Assembly (NCBI GenBank): GCA_965249005.1
Contig: CBDFLD010000014.1
Coordinates: 248,001 to 312,000 of the forward strand
Source: CBDFLD01 sp965249005
GTDB lineage: Bacteria > Acidobacteriota > UBA6911
Direction of reading: 5' to 3'
DNA: 64,000 nt
Position numbers and translations under genes: made by a program. The notes beneath the pieces were generated by a model. The model was not told where the DNA came from, searched no databases, and saw only the letters and a list, made by a program, of their open reading frames with translations. This document shows, piece after piece, positions 45,595 to 53,922 of the stretch (position 1 is its first letter; each line of letters starts with the position of its first letter).

Positions 45595-45623
45595 AATCAT
45601 GATTCCCACATAAGTATTGTCAA
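45595..45623 (-). promoter_or_regulatory. Candidate promoter of the GntR regulator gene
   Basis: On the minus strand a consensus TTGACA (45623-45618), 17 nt, then ATGATT (45600-45595) as a weak -10. The transcript would start just upstream of the GGTCAGACC site, so bound repressor would block it. Confidence 0.4.
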
Positions 45624-45679
45624 TGAAATGTTTATGTCACAATAGCCGCCGACAACGACCGTAAGTCTCAATTTTTCCT

Positions 45680-45707
45680 TTGCAATCGAGCCAACAATCG
45701 CTATCAT
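45680..45707 (+). promoter_or_regulatory. Candidate promoter of the corrinoid methyltransferase operon
   Basis: TTGCAA (45680-45685), a 16-nt spacer and TATCAT (45702-45707). The expected start point falls at about 45714, inside the palindromic operator, a classical repressor position. Confidence 0.45.
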
Positions 45708-45713
45708 CATGCC

Positions 45714-45728
45714 GATGGTCAGACCATC
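45714..45728. promoter_or_regulatory. Candidate GntR operator, corrinoid operon side
   Basis: GATGGTCAGACCATC: two perfect 7-nt arms around one base, containing the GGTCAGACC core also found at the regulator's own start. Likely bound by the divergent FadR-type regulator and overlapping the operon's transcription start. Confidence 0.6.
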
Positions 45729-45790
45729 AGCACAATAAAAATAGGGCAACTTCACCTCCGGTGTCAAGCAGAATCAGGGGAGGGCAAGAC

Positions 45791-46429
45791 ATGGGGCAGA
45801 CGGTTGATATAGGAGCGCGAATCGAGCTGGTCCCGATGGACCCGCATTTTCACGACGTCACGATTTCTCTCTACCGTCAGGAAACGGAGTCCGGATCGGC
45901 ATTTTTGTTGCACACCTACAGCAGATTCGAGGGGGTCGAGGGGCGTCTCCAGTCGGTGAAGCAGACGATGGTTGCCCTGGGTGGACTGGAGGAAGTTCCG
46001 GATAGCAGGTTGCTGCGCTTTCCCTGCGGGACGGGGCACGAGTTTGCGTGCAAGCGGCTCTTCCTGGAGTCGATCAAGGCAGACCCCGATGGGCCGATTG
46101 AAATCCGACCTTTGACAACACTCGACAAGAAGTCGGGTCTGAGTATCCAAGTGGTCAGTCCGGGGAAGGGTGTCTACCGGGTCGTTGCTGAAGGCAACCA
46201 CAAGGACAAGGAGCGTCGCGTTGCAGTGATCGTAAATGGCCTCAGGAAACTGGGCGAAATGTTGGGCGTGGAAGGGAGCCCTGATCAGGTGGCCTTTCCG
46301 TGCGGCTGCCCGCACGACGCCCTGGTCGGCGTGCTGCTCGTACGGGCTCCGAACGTACGCGCGATCGTCAGGGAGGAGGAGATGGCCGCGACTCGAGGTG
46401 TTTTGGCAGCCCCGAGTCAACAAGAATGA
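45791..46429 (+). CDS. Hypothetical protein, first gene of the corrinoid operon
   Basis: A 212-residue soluble protein of no family I recognise. It seems to be made of two similar halves: each ends with an FPCG motif (LRFPCGTGHEFACKRLFLE near 75-95 and VAFPCGCPHDALVGVLLV near 175-195), each after a basic/hydrophobic stretch. The paired Pro-Cys-Gly and Cys-Pro-His motifs could bind a metal or cofactor. GGAGGG before the ATG at 45791 supports the start. Its place directly before the UroD-type methyltransferase suggests a role in substrate methyl transfer, but that is inference from position. Confidence 0.6.
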   Translation: MGQTVDIGARIELVPMDPHFHDVTISLYRQETESGSAFLLHTYSRFEGVEGRLQSVKQTMVALGGLEEVPDSRLLRFPCGTGHEFACKRLFLESIKADPDGPIEIRPLTTLDKKSGLSIQVVSPGKGVYRVVAEGNHKDKERRVAVIVNGLRKLGEMLGVEGSPDQVAFPCGCPHDALVGVLLVRAPNVRAIVREEEMAATRGVLAAPSQQE

Positions 46430-46473
46430 AGATGCATTCCGAAAGTGGAAAGCTACCTTTCGAGGAGATAGCT

Positions 46474-47523
46474 ATGAATGATCAGGCAGTGGGACCCATG
46501 ACCGGACGCGAGCGTGTTCTTGCCGCTCTGAGAAGAGAGAGGGTTGATCGGACGCCTGTCTGCAATCCGACCTCGGTCGCAACGGTCGAACTGATGGACC
46601 TGGTAGACGCCCCCTTCCCTCAGGCCAACCGGGAGCCCGAGCTGATGGCCAGGCTCGCCGCGACGGGATACACGGAACTGGGGTTCGATACGATCATGCC
46701 GGTTTTCACGATCATACAGGAGTCCTCTGCGCTGGGCTGCAAGATCCAGTGGGAGCAGAAGGACAACTGGCCGACGGTCAAGATGCGCGAGCCGATCTGG
46801 GAGCATCTGGATGATATCAAAGTCCCGTCGGACCTGCTGACGCATCAGGACACGAAGTGTGTGCTCGAGGCGATCAAGATTCTCAAGAAGGAGTACGGGG
46901 ATGAGGTGGCCATCATCGGCAAGACGATGGGGCCCTGGTCACTGGGTTATCACTGCTTCGGCGTCGAGCCCTTTCTCCTCATGTCTCGGGACGACCCGGA
47001 CAAGACCAAGGCCTGTCTGGATAGGATGAAGGAAATCACAGTCGAGTTCGGGGTGGCTCAGATCGAGGCGGGAGCAGATGCGCTGACGCTGCCAGATCAC
47101 GCAACAGGGGACCTGGTCAGTGGAGAGTATTACGAACGGTTTCTTCGTGAGCTACACATCGAGTTCGTAGATCGAATTCCCATCCCTTTGATCCTTCACA
47201 TCTGTGGGCGGACGGTGGACCGGATGGAATACATCGCGCAGACGGGGATGGCTGCCTTCCACTACGATTCCAAAAACAAGCCCGCGGAATCCATGGAGGT
47301 CGTGAAAAATCGGATTTCTCTGGTCGGGAACATCAACAATCCCGAGACGCTGTTTTCAAAGGGTCCAGAGGTTGTGAGGCAGGAAGTTTACGAGAACCTG
47401 GACTCGGGCGTCCAGCTTGTGGGCCCGGAGTGCGCGATTCCGCTCCAGACGACGATCGAGAACTTGAAGGAGATTCCCAGGGCCGTGCGGGATTGGCACC
47501 AGGAACACGCCTCCACGAACTAG
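46474..47523 (+). CDS. UroD/MtaA-type corrinoid-dependent methyltransferase
   Basis: A 349-residue uroporphyrinogen-decarboxylase-fold protein of the MtaA/CmuA/MtvB group rather than HemE. It has the zinc-binding pattern H242-x-C244 (LHICGRTVDRM) with a distal C320 (GPECAIP), the signature of methylcobamide methyltransferases. It starts like the family (MTGRERVLAALRRERVDRTP). Such proteins move a methyl group between a substrate and a corrinoid protein; MtvB demethylates methoxylated aromatics. The corrinoid protein is encoded next. GAGGAG about 7 nt before the ATG at 46474 fixes the start. Confidence 0.88.
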   Translation: MNDQAVGPMTGRERVLAALRRERVDRTPVCNPTSVATVELMDLVDAPFPQANREPELMARLAATGYTELGFDTIMPVFTIIQESSALGCKIQWEQKDNWPTVKMREPIWEHLDDIKVPSDLLTHQDTKCVLEAIKILKKEYGDEVAIIGKTMGPWSLGYHCFGVEPFLLMSRDDPDKTKACLDRMKEITVEFGVAQIEAGADALTLPDHATGDLVSGEYYERFLRELHIEFVDRIPIPLILHICGRTVDRMEYIAQTGMAAFHYDSKNKPAESMEVVKNRISLVGNINNPETLFSKGPEVVRQEVYENLDSGVQLVGPECAIPLQTTIENLKEIPRAVRDWHQEHASTN

Positions 47524-47552
47524 CGCGCTTTCCCATCCTGAGGTTTTGAGAT

Positions 47553-48317
47553 ATGGCAGAGCTATTTGACATACAGAACGAATTTATCCGGAACGAGATC
47601 GAAGAGTTCATCGAACGCCCCGAAGAGATCGAGCGCTTGGTCAACACATTCGCAGGGGTGAGCGCAGAAATGCAGGCTATCGCAGCTGCGCTGATTGACG
47701 GAGAAAACCATACCGTGGATCGGTTGACGAAAGAAGCACTCGATGCGGGTACGGAGGCCCTGGAGATCATGGACGACGGGCTCGTCGCGGGGATGGGCAT
47801 CGTGGGAATCAAGTTTCGCGAAAACTTCATCTTCGTCCCCGAGGTCCTGGCCTGTGCCCGCGCGATGAAGGCCGGGATGGCCTACATCGAGCCGATTCTG
47901 TCCGCTTCAGGGGTGAAACCGATCGGGACCGTGGTTATGGGCACGGTGAAGGGAGACCTGCACGACATCGGCAAGAATCTCTGCATTATGATGCTGAGGG
48001 GTTCCGGCTTCATCGTCCACGACCTCAGCGTAGACACCTCAGCGGACGAATTCATCGAGGCGGTACAGAAACATCAGGCCCCGCTGATGGGCATGTCCGC
48101 CCTTTTGACGACCACCATGCCGAACATGGGGAGAACGATCGAGGCCTTTATCGATGAGGATCTGCGTGATGATGTGAAGATCATGGTGGGCGGCGCACCC
48201 GTCACCCAGGAGTTTGCCGACGACATGGGCGCTGATGGATATGGAAAAGATGCCATGGCGTGCGTGGAGCTGGCAAAAAGACTGATCGAAGAGCACAAGG
48301 CCGAAGTGGAATCCTGA
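47553..48317 (+). CDS. Corrinoid (cobalamin-binding) protein, MtbC/MtvC type
   Basis: A 254-residue two-domain methyltransferase corrinoid protein: helical cap (~30-115) and Rossmann B12 domain with the DxHxxG motif D135-L-H137-D-I-G140 (KGDLHDIGKN), whose His is the lower axial cobalt ligand. Also MSALLTTTM and MVGGAPVT of the same fold. It carries the methyl group as methyl-Co(III) between the UroD-type enzyme and the pterin-dependent methyltransferase. The start is supported by GAGG about 9 nt upstream. It lies centrally in the operon. Confidence 0.93.
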   Translation: MAELFDIQNEFIRNEIEEFIERPEEIERLVNTFAGVSAEMQAIAAALIDGENHTVDRLTKEALDAGTEALEIMDDGLVAGMGIVGIKFRENFIFVPEVLACARAMKAGMAYIEPILSASGVKPIGTVVMGTVKGDLHDIGKNLCIMMLRGSGFIVHDLSVDTSADEFIEAVQKHQAPLMGMSALLTTTMPNMGRTIEAFIDEDLRDDVKIMVGGAPVTQEFADDMGADGYGKDAMACVELAKRLIEEHKAEVES

Positions 48318-48324
48318 GTCCCAA

Positions 48325-48633
48325 GTGAAAAAGATCGTCAAGGAAGAATATCAAAAGCGGCTGGATAAGATCACCGAGTTGTTCTCGGACATGGTCCGGC
48401 ACGCGGATGAACTGTCCAGGCATCGGTGTCCGTACAGGAATCGGCTCGACGAGTGCACTGCGAAGTTCGGGTGCCGGAACCAGCGTAAACCCAGTGGGGA
48501 GGGTAAGCTGCTGATCTGTGCGGGAGATGACAAACTGGATTACCGAAGCGCCTGGGAGATGGATCCGGCAGACGACACAGACAATTGGATGAGGAACAAG
48601 CCGTCAGATGGGGACGATATCTCACAACGGTAA
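48325..48633 (+). CDS. Small Cys-containing protein of the corrinoid operon
   Basis: A 102-residue hypothetical starting at GTG 48325, 7 nt after the corrinoid gene. The N-terminal half is a charged helix. It is followed by CPYRNRLDECTAKFGCRNQR and LLICAGD, giving four cysteines at residues 35, 44, 50 and 65 that could hold an iron-sulfur cluster or zinc. It overlaps the activator gene by 26 nt. I recognise no family; the tight packing suggests a partner of the corrinoid protein or its activator. Confidence 0.6.
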   Translation: MKKIVKEEYQKRLDKITELFSDMVRHADELSRHRCPYRNRLDECTAKFGCRNQRKPSGEGKLLICAGDDKLDYRSAWEMDPADDTDNWMRNKPSDGDDISQR

Positions 48634-50245
48634 GACCCGCACACTAACGACCGGGAAGACGGTTTTTGATTACGCCGACGAGCTTGTCGTCTCTGTCCCC
48701 ACTTCCTGTGGCAGAACTGGACACTGCCACGAATGCGTGGTCGAGATCAAAAAGGGCATGGATGCGCTCTGCCCACGAACCGAAGCCGAGTCCTTCTTGA
48801 GGGAAGGGTTCCGTTTGGCCTGCCAGGCGGAAATCCGGGAGATCGAGGCAGAGGTCGAGTTTTCACCCCTCCGCAGGACCCCCAAGATTCTCACACTTTC
48901 AGACGAAAGGTCCGTGGACCCGAATCCCATGGTCACACGCCAGGGTGAATCCGTCTGCTACGACGGTGAAGTGATTGACAAGTTTCGAGGGCATATCTAT
49001 GGCCTTGCGATCGATCTTGGCACAACAACCGTGGTCGCGGATCTGGTGGACCTGGAAACCGGAAGGAGCGTCCACACGAGCTCGTTTTTGAATCCTCAAG
49101 CATTCGGCGGAAGCGACGTCATGCACCGCATTTCCTATGACGGCGGGGAATTTCAAGGTGAGCTCCAGAAGGCGATCGTGAGCACAGTCAATCACGAGAT
49201 TCAGGTGATGGGTGAGCGTCTCGGATTCGCTCGCCAGGAAGTTTACGAGATTGTGGTCGTAGGAAACTCGACGATGCGCGATATCCTCTTCAAGCTGGAT
49301 GTGCAGAGCATCGGCCAAAAACCTTACAAGTCGATCATCGAGCACGAGTACCTGGCGGGCAAACGCGACACGACGTCGCTCCTTCAAAGCACCCGGCGGC
49401 TTGGGCTTCGAGCCAATCCCAGGGCGAAGATATACGCGTTGCCCCTGATCGGAAGCCACGTGGGAGGTGACGTGGCTGCAGATCTCGCGGCCATCGACAT
49501 GGAGAAGCAGCAGGATGTTGTCATGGTCGTGGACGTGGGAACGAACACAGAGGTCGTCTTAGGACACGCGGGCCGGATGATGGCGGCCTCCTGTCCGGCT
49601 GGACCTGCCTTTGAGGGCGGGGTCATCAAGTACGGTATGCCCGGCTTCGAAGGGGCAATCGAGTCTATCCGGCTGGGACAGAACAGTCATTTCGACTATC
49701 AGACCATTGGAGATTTGGAACCGGAAGGGATTTGCGGTTCGGGGTTCATAGACCTGCTTGCGGAACTCCGACGCAGCGGCGGCATGACGCCAAAAGGAGT
49801 GTTTGCGGACAAGTCATATGAGCTGACCATCGTTCCCGAGTACGGAATCACCTTCTCCCGGGAGGATGCGAGCAACCTCGCGCAGGCAAAGGCAGCCAAC
49901 TACTGCGGCCAGTTTATCGTGATGCGGAACTATGGCGTGGACCCGTCGGAGATAAGCAGACTTTATCTCGCGGGCGGGTTCGCAAACTATGTGGATGTCG
50001 AAAACGCGATCGAGATCGGTTTCCTGGCCCCGGTTCCGAAAGACCGTATTTTCAAAGTCGGGAACGCGGCCCTGCAGGGGGCGAGAGAGGTTCTACTTTC
50101 GCGGCGAAGACGGGACACGATCGAGCGTCTCGTAAAAGGGATCGAACACATCGAGCTCGAAACGACGCCCGACTTCTTCGAGGTGTTCGTAGAAGCCTGT
50201 CAGTTCAAACCGATGCCGGCAAAACTCAGACCGAACGCAGCTTGA
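48608..50245 (+). CDS. Corrinoid activation protein (RACo-like, 2Fe-2S + ASKHA ATPase)
   Basis: A 545-residue protein. An N-terminal 2Fe-2S ferredoxin domain has ligands C34-x5-C40-x2-C43 and C72 (SCGRTGHCHECVVEI, LACQA). A linker and an ASKHA ATPase region (DUF4445) with IDLGTTTVVADLVD and VVDVGTNTEVVLG follow. Homologues re-reduce inactive Co(II) corrinoid proteins to Co(I) using ATP and a low-potential donor. This fits the adjacent corrinoid protein. It is soluble. Length is near that of RACo (~600). Confidence 0.92.
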   Translation: MGTISHNGKTRTLTTGKTVFDYADELVVSVPTSCGRTGHCHECVVEIKKGMDALCPRTEAESFLREGFRLACQAEIREIEAEVEFSPLRRTPKILTLSDERSVDPNPMVTRQGESVCYDGEVIDKFRGHIYGLAIDLGTTTVVADLVDLETGRSVHTSSFLNPQAFGGSDVMHRISYDGGEFQGELQKAIVSTVNHEIQVMGERLGFARQEVYEIVVVGNSTMRDILFKLDVQSIGQKPYKSIIEHEYLAGKRDTTSLLQSTRRLGLRANPRAKIYALPLIGSHVGGDVAADLAAIDMEKQQDVVMVVDVGTNTEVVLGHAGRMMAASCPAGPAFEGGVIKYGMPGFEGAIESIRLGQNSHFDYQTIGDLEPEGICGSGFIDLLAELRRSGGMTPKGVFADKSYELTIVPEYGITFSREDASNLAQAKAANYCGQFIVMRNYGVDPSEISRLYLAGGFANYVDVENAIEIGFLAPVPKDRIFKVGNAALQGAREVLLSRRRRDTIERLVKGIEHIELETTPDFFEVFVEACQFKPMPAKLRPNAA

Positions 50246-50258
50246 GCACTTAGTTAGA

Positions 50259-51863
50259 ATGCACGACGCTCCAAAACGAACGCGACCAGTCTTAACTCCG
50301 TGGACCAAACAATCCCTGCGCCATCTCCTGCAGGAGACGGACACCTTCATTACCTGCGTGGAACTCGTCACTTCAAGGGGCGTTATTACGGAGCACCGCG
50401 TGAGCCGGGTTCTCGAGCTGGCGCGCGGGCTTGCAGAGCACCCACGCATCCACGGGTTGAGCATCACCGACAACCCGGGTGGGAACGCCTCGGTGAGCGC
50501 GGATACACTGGGGATCGATCTGATCTCGCGCGGCCAGGAAGTGATTATCCATATCTCCTGCAAGGACTGGAATAGAAACGCACTCCAGAGCCAGGGCTGG
50601 TCCATGGCCAGCAAGGGATTCAACAATATCCTGGCCTTGTCCGGCGACTATCCCATTGACGGTTACGAGGGCCTCGCAGGCGGCGTGTTCGATATCGACT
50701 CCGTTGGGCTGCTCAAGATGCTTTCCGATATGAACGAGGGCCTCGAGGTCAACCAAAATGGCAAGGCAGCCGAGGTCCTGGAGCGCACGAGATTCTTCCT
50801 GGGTGCTGTGGTGAACAACTACAAGATGCACGAACGGGAGGTCATGCCCCAGTACTTCAAACTGGCGAAGAAGATCGAAACCGGAGCAGAATTCATCATC
50901 AATCAAATAGGATATGATTCCCGCAAGCAAGATGAATTGATCAAATACATGAAGCTACACGATCTCGATGTGCCCCTGATCGGAAATGTCTACGTGCTGA
51001 GCCGGCCGGCTGCCCGTTACTTCAACTCCGGTCGTATTCCAGGCGTGACGGTGACCGATGACTTGCTGAAGGTCGCGGAAGAGTACGGAAAGTCCAAAGA
51101 CAAGGGGAAGGCGTTTTTCCTTGAATTCGCTGCCAAACAATGTGCCATCGCAAAGGGGCTTGGCTATCGTGGCATTTATCTGGGAGGCCAACTTGGCTAC
51201 AAAGACTATGAACGGATTCTGGAGATTGCCGATGGCTTCGGTGAGACAGACTGGAAGGGGTTTGCGAAGGAAATCCGGTATCAGCTCCCAGGAGAATTCT
51301 ACTATTTCGAGCCCGATCCGGAAACCGATCTGAGTTCCGTCGAAGTCAGCCGCAAGTACCTTCAGTCCAAGGACCCTGAGGCCCTGCGCGCTTCCCGGCA
51401 AAAGCTCCCATTCAGTTACAAGCTGAACCGAATCGTTCACGACGCTGTATTCGAGAAGGGGAGCAAGGGCTTCGGCATCGGTCGAAGGTTGTCGGAGGCC
51501 ATTTCCAACGCGGGAGGCAGATTGGAGAAGGTTGCACACACGATCGAGCAGGTGGTGAAATTACCAGCGTTCGATTGCCGGGACTGTGGGGATTGTTCCC
51601 TGCCTGATATCGCCTTTCTTTGCCCTGAGTCCCAGTGTGTCAAGAATCAGCGCAATGGACCCTGCGGGGGGACGCAGCAGGGCAAATGCGAGATTGGAGA
51701 CAAGGAGTGCATCTGGGCCCGCGCCTATGAACGACTGAAGGCTTGCGGGAAAGAACAGGATATGCTGGACCGCCCGGTCATATTCAAAGACGGCTCCCTG
51801 AAGGGCACGAGCGCCTGGGTGAATACCTTTCTGGAACGTGATCATCATTCGAAGGAAAAATGA
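50259..51863 (+). CDS. Methylenetetrahydrofolate reductase with Cys-rich C-terminal domain
   Basis: A 534-residue protein. The N-terminal flavin TIM barrel (~25-320) is MetF-like (TCVELVTSRG, GLSITDNPGG, ILALSGDYP). The C-terminal MTHFR_C domain carries eight cysteines between 440 and 484 (CRDCGDC, LCPESQC, GPCGG, KCEIGDKEC), likely binding Fe-S or zinc. In acetogen-type systems such enzymes interconvert methyl-THF and methylene-THF. In this operon it would oxidise methyl-THF produced by the demethylation system. It starts 13 nt after the activator stop and overlaps the next gene by 4 nt. Confidence 0.9.
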   Translation: MHDAPKRTRPVLTPWTKQSLRHLLQETDTFITCVELVTSRGVITEHRVSRVLELARGLAEHPRIHGLSITDNPGGNASVSADTLGIDLISRGQEVIIHISCKDWNRNALQSQGWSMASKGFNNILALSGDYPIDGYEGLAGGVFDIDSVGLLKMLSDMNEGLEVNQNGKAAEVLERTRFFLGAVVNNYKMHEREVMPQYFKLAKKIETGAEFIINQIGYDSRKQDELIKYMKLHDLDVPLIGNVYVLSRPAARYFNSGRIPGVTVTDDLLKVAEEYGKSKDKGKAFFLEFAAKQCAIAKGLGYRGIYLGGQLGYKDYERILEIADGFGETDWKGFAKEIRYQLPGEFYYFEPDPETDLSSVEVSRKYLQSKDPEALRASRQKLPFSYKLNRIVHDAVFEKGSKGFGIGRRLSEAISNAGGRLEKVAHTIEQVVKLPAFDCRDCGDCSLPDIAFLCPESQCVKNQRNGPCGGTQQGKCEIGDKECIWARAYERLKACGKEQDMLDRPVIFKDGSLKGTSAWVNTFLERDHHSKEK

Positions 51864-52864
51864 AAACCTTCCTGGAGAGACTGGAGGATCCGAAGCCCCT
51901 GCTCTATGACGGCGGTTTCGCCACGGAGCTTTTCCGCAGAGGGATACAGCTTCCGAATTCCGCCGTCGCCAGCGTATCGCACCCGGACGCAGTTGTGGAT
52001 ATCCACGCCAACTACCTCGATGCCGGGTCCGACGTGCTCGGGACCAACACCTTCGTAGCTTCGGTCCTACACCTCGAGATGGCGGGGAAGGATTCGTCAG
52101 AGGCGGACGAGATTGTAAGAAGCTCTGCGGAACACGCCAGGCGGGCAGTTGAGCGGGTCGAGAGGGACGCTTATGTGGCCGGGGTGATCGGGCCCTCCCC
52201 TGGGGCGCTGGAAGCCGACAGCGGGGACACCGAATTCGGGATCCCAGATTTGAAGGCACGCGATGCTCACGCGCGAGTTGCCGAGGGTCTGGCCGACGGA
52301 GGGGTCGATTTTTTTGTTCTTGAAACCATGTTCTCCGCCAAGGAGGCGGCGATTGCCATAGATTCGATCAGGGGGATTGGTCTGCCTATCGCCGTGAATC
52401 TGACCTATAAGTACACGAAAGACCGGAAAACGGGTGAATGCGTCTACAAGACAGATTGGGGGCATTCCGCGCTGGATATGCTCGAGATTCTTCAGTCGGG
52501 AAAGTTCTCGGGCGGAGACGACCTACTCGAGGTTGTTCAGATTCTTGGTCTCAACTGCGGCGCAGAACAGACACGCGAGGAACACACCGGGATGCCCTAC
52601 GCGAAGATCGGAATCCGGCAGCTCGGTGTTGCGATGAAGGAGAGGGGGATCCAGAGCAAACGGATGATGTGCTTTCCGAATGCCGGGATACCCGGTTTGG
52701 ATAAGCATGGAGCGGCGACTTACACTCAGACACCGGAGGTGATGGCCCCGCACCTGCCGAACCTGATTGAAGAGGGCGCCTATTTCATCGGCGGTTGCTG
52801 CGGCACTCAACCCGCCCACATCAGGGCATTTCGAGAGATGCTGGACTCTTGTTGGAAGGCGTAA
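51860..52864 (+). CDS. Homocysteine S-methyltransferase-family protein
   Basis: A 334-residue single-domain member of the S-methyltransferase family. The Zn ligands are intact (C233 in GLNCG; C313/C314 in GGCCGT). Start DGGFATEL matches the family DGG/DGAMGTEL. Inside this operon it may instead use methyl-corrinoid or methyl-THF as donor, or act on a non-homocysteine thiol. The organism already has the fused HMT/MTHFR at 4563-6386. The ATG overlaps the MTHFR stop (ATGA). Confidence 0.88.
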   Translation: MKTFLERLEDPKPLLYDGGFATELFRRGIQLPNSAVASVSHPDAVVDIHANYLDAGSDVLGTNTFVASVLHLEMAGKDSSEADEIVRSSAEHARRAVERVERDAYVAGVIGPSPGALEADSGDTEFGIPDLKARDAHARVAEGLADGGVDFFVLETMFSAKEAAIAIDSIRGIGLPIAVNLTYKYTKDRKTGECVYKTDWGHSALDMLEILQSGKFSGGDDLLEVVQILGLNCGAEQTREEHTGMPYAKIGIRQLGVAMKERGIQSKRMMCFPNAGIPGLDKHGAATYTQTPEVMAPHLPNLIEEGAYFIGGCCGTQPAHIRAFREMLDSCWKA

Positions 52865-52873
52865 GGACACGCC

Positions 52874-53911
52874 ATGAAACTGAGCGGACTTGAAAGAGAA
52901 TTCATCGTCATAGGGGAGAACATCCATACCACGAGGGTGCTGCTGCGGAAGGGAAAGCTCGTCACGACTGATCCCGATGGCGACGACGCTGTTCTCTTCC
53001 ATGACACAGACAAGAAGCTCCGATACCTCAAGATTCCGGAGAAAGCAAAAAAGGCACAGGATTTTCAGGAAGGTCGCGTCAAACACATCATGGTCGCGGT
53101 AGACGCGGCGATGTCAGGACAGCAACCGCAGGCGAGTATTGGGATGGCTTACATAAAGCGGCTCGTCACACGCCAGGTGGAAGCCGGTGCAGACTTCCTG
53201 GACCTGAACGTGGATGAGATTTCCCTGAAACTCGACGCGCAGAAGGCTGCAATGAAGTGGCTGGTCGAGACCGTCGAGGAACTGTCCTCGGTTCCGCTGT
53301 CCATCGATTCGTCCAATGCTGAGATCATCGAGGCGGGGCTCAGCGCCTGCAAGGCGAAGGCAGGGCGGATGATGCTGAACTCGGCCTCGCTCGAGCGGTT
53401 GGATGCGCTGGATCTGGTAAAGGATTTCAACACGAATGTCGTCGTCACTGCGGCGGGAGAATCAGGGATGCCCGGAGGTGAACAGGAGCGTGTCGCCAAC
53501 GCGTCCCGTATGGTCGAGGCTGCCCTGGCAAAGGAAATCGCGATTCAGGATATTTACATCGATCCTCTGGTGTTCCCGATCTCGGTGAACGACGAATTCG
53601 GAAATCACTGTTTCAAGGCCATACAAACCCTCAGGGAGCGCTTCGGGCCCGATATTCACATTACGGGCGGATTCAGCAATATCTCTTTCGGAATTCCGAG
53701 CCGCCGCCTGGTGAACGACGTGTTCTTGAACCTCGCCGTGGAGGCGGGGGCCGACAGCGGGATCATCGATCCCGTGACCAGCCATCTGGAACAGGTCTTT
53801 GCTATGGACCGGGAGACCAGGCCCTTCAAGCTCGCCGAGAACATACTTCTTGGGCGCGATCAATACTGCCAGATTTTTTTGACGGCCTATCGCAACGGTG
53901 AGTTGGAATGA
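52874..53911 (+). CDS. Pterin-binding methyltransferase (methyl-THF:corrinoid type)
   Basis: A 345-residue DHPS-fold TIM barrel related to AcsE/MtvA/MtgA rather than true FolP. It has VIGENIHTTR at the start, DFLDLNVDEI and PLSIDSSNAEIIEAGL (the conserved pterin-contacting Asp/Ser), and FGIPSRRLVNDVF at the C-terminus. It would move the methyl group between methyl-corrinoid and tetrahydrofolate, the last step of the demethylation route. AAGGAC precedes the ATG. Confidence 0.9.
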   Translation: MKLSGLEREFIVIGENIHTTRVLLRKGKLVTTDPDGDDAVLFHDTDKKLRYLKIPEKAKKAQDFQEGRVKHIMVAVDAAMSGQQPQASIGMAYIKRLVTRQVEAGADFLDLNVDEISLKLDAQKAAMKWLVETVEELSSVPLSIDSSNAEIIEAGLSACKAKAGRMMLNSASLERLDALDLVKDFNTNVVVTAAGESGMPGGEQERVANASRMVEAALAKEIAIQDIYIDPLVFPISVNDEFGNHCFKAIQTLRERFGPDIHITGGFSNISFGIPSRRLVNDVFLNLAVEAGADSGIIDPVTSHLEQVFAMDRETRPFKLAENILLGRDQYCQIFLTAYRNGELE

Positions 53912-53922
53912 GCGAGTGAGAC

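Noticed and set aside
45572..45790. Cobalamin riboswitch before the corrinoid operon
   Set aside because: No B12-box-like sequence or multi-stem leader is visible; the palindromic operator explains the region better.
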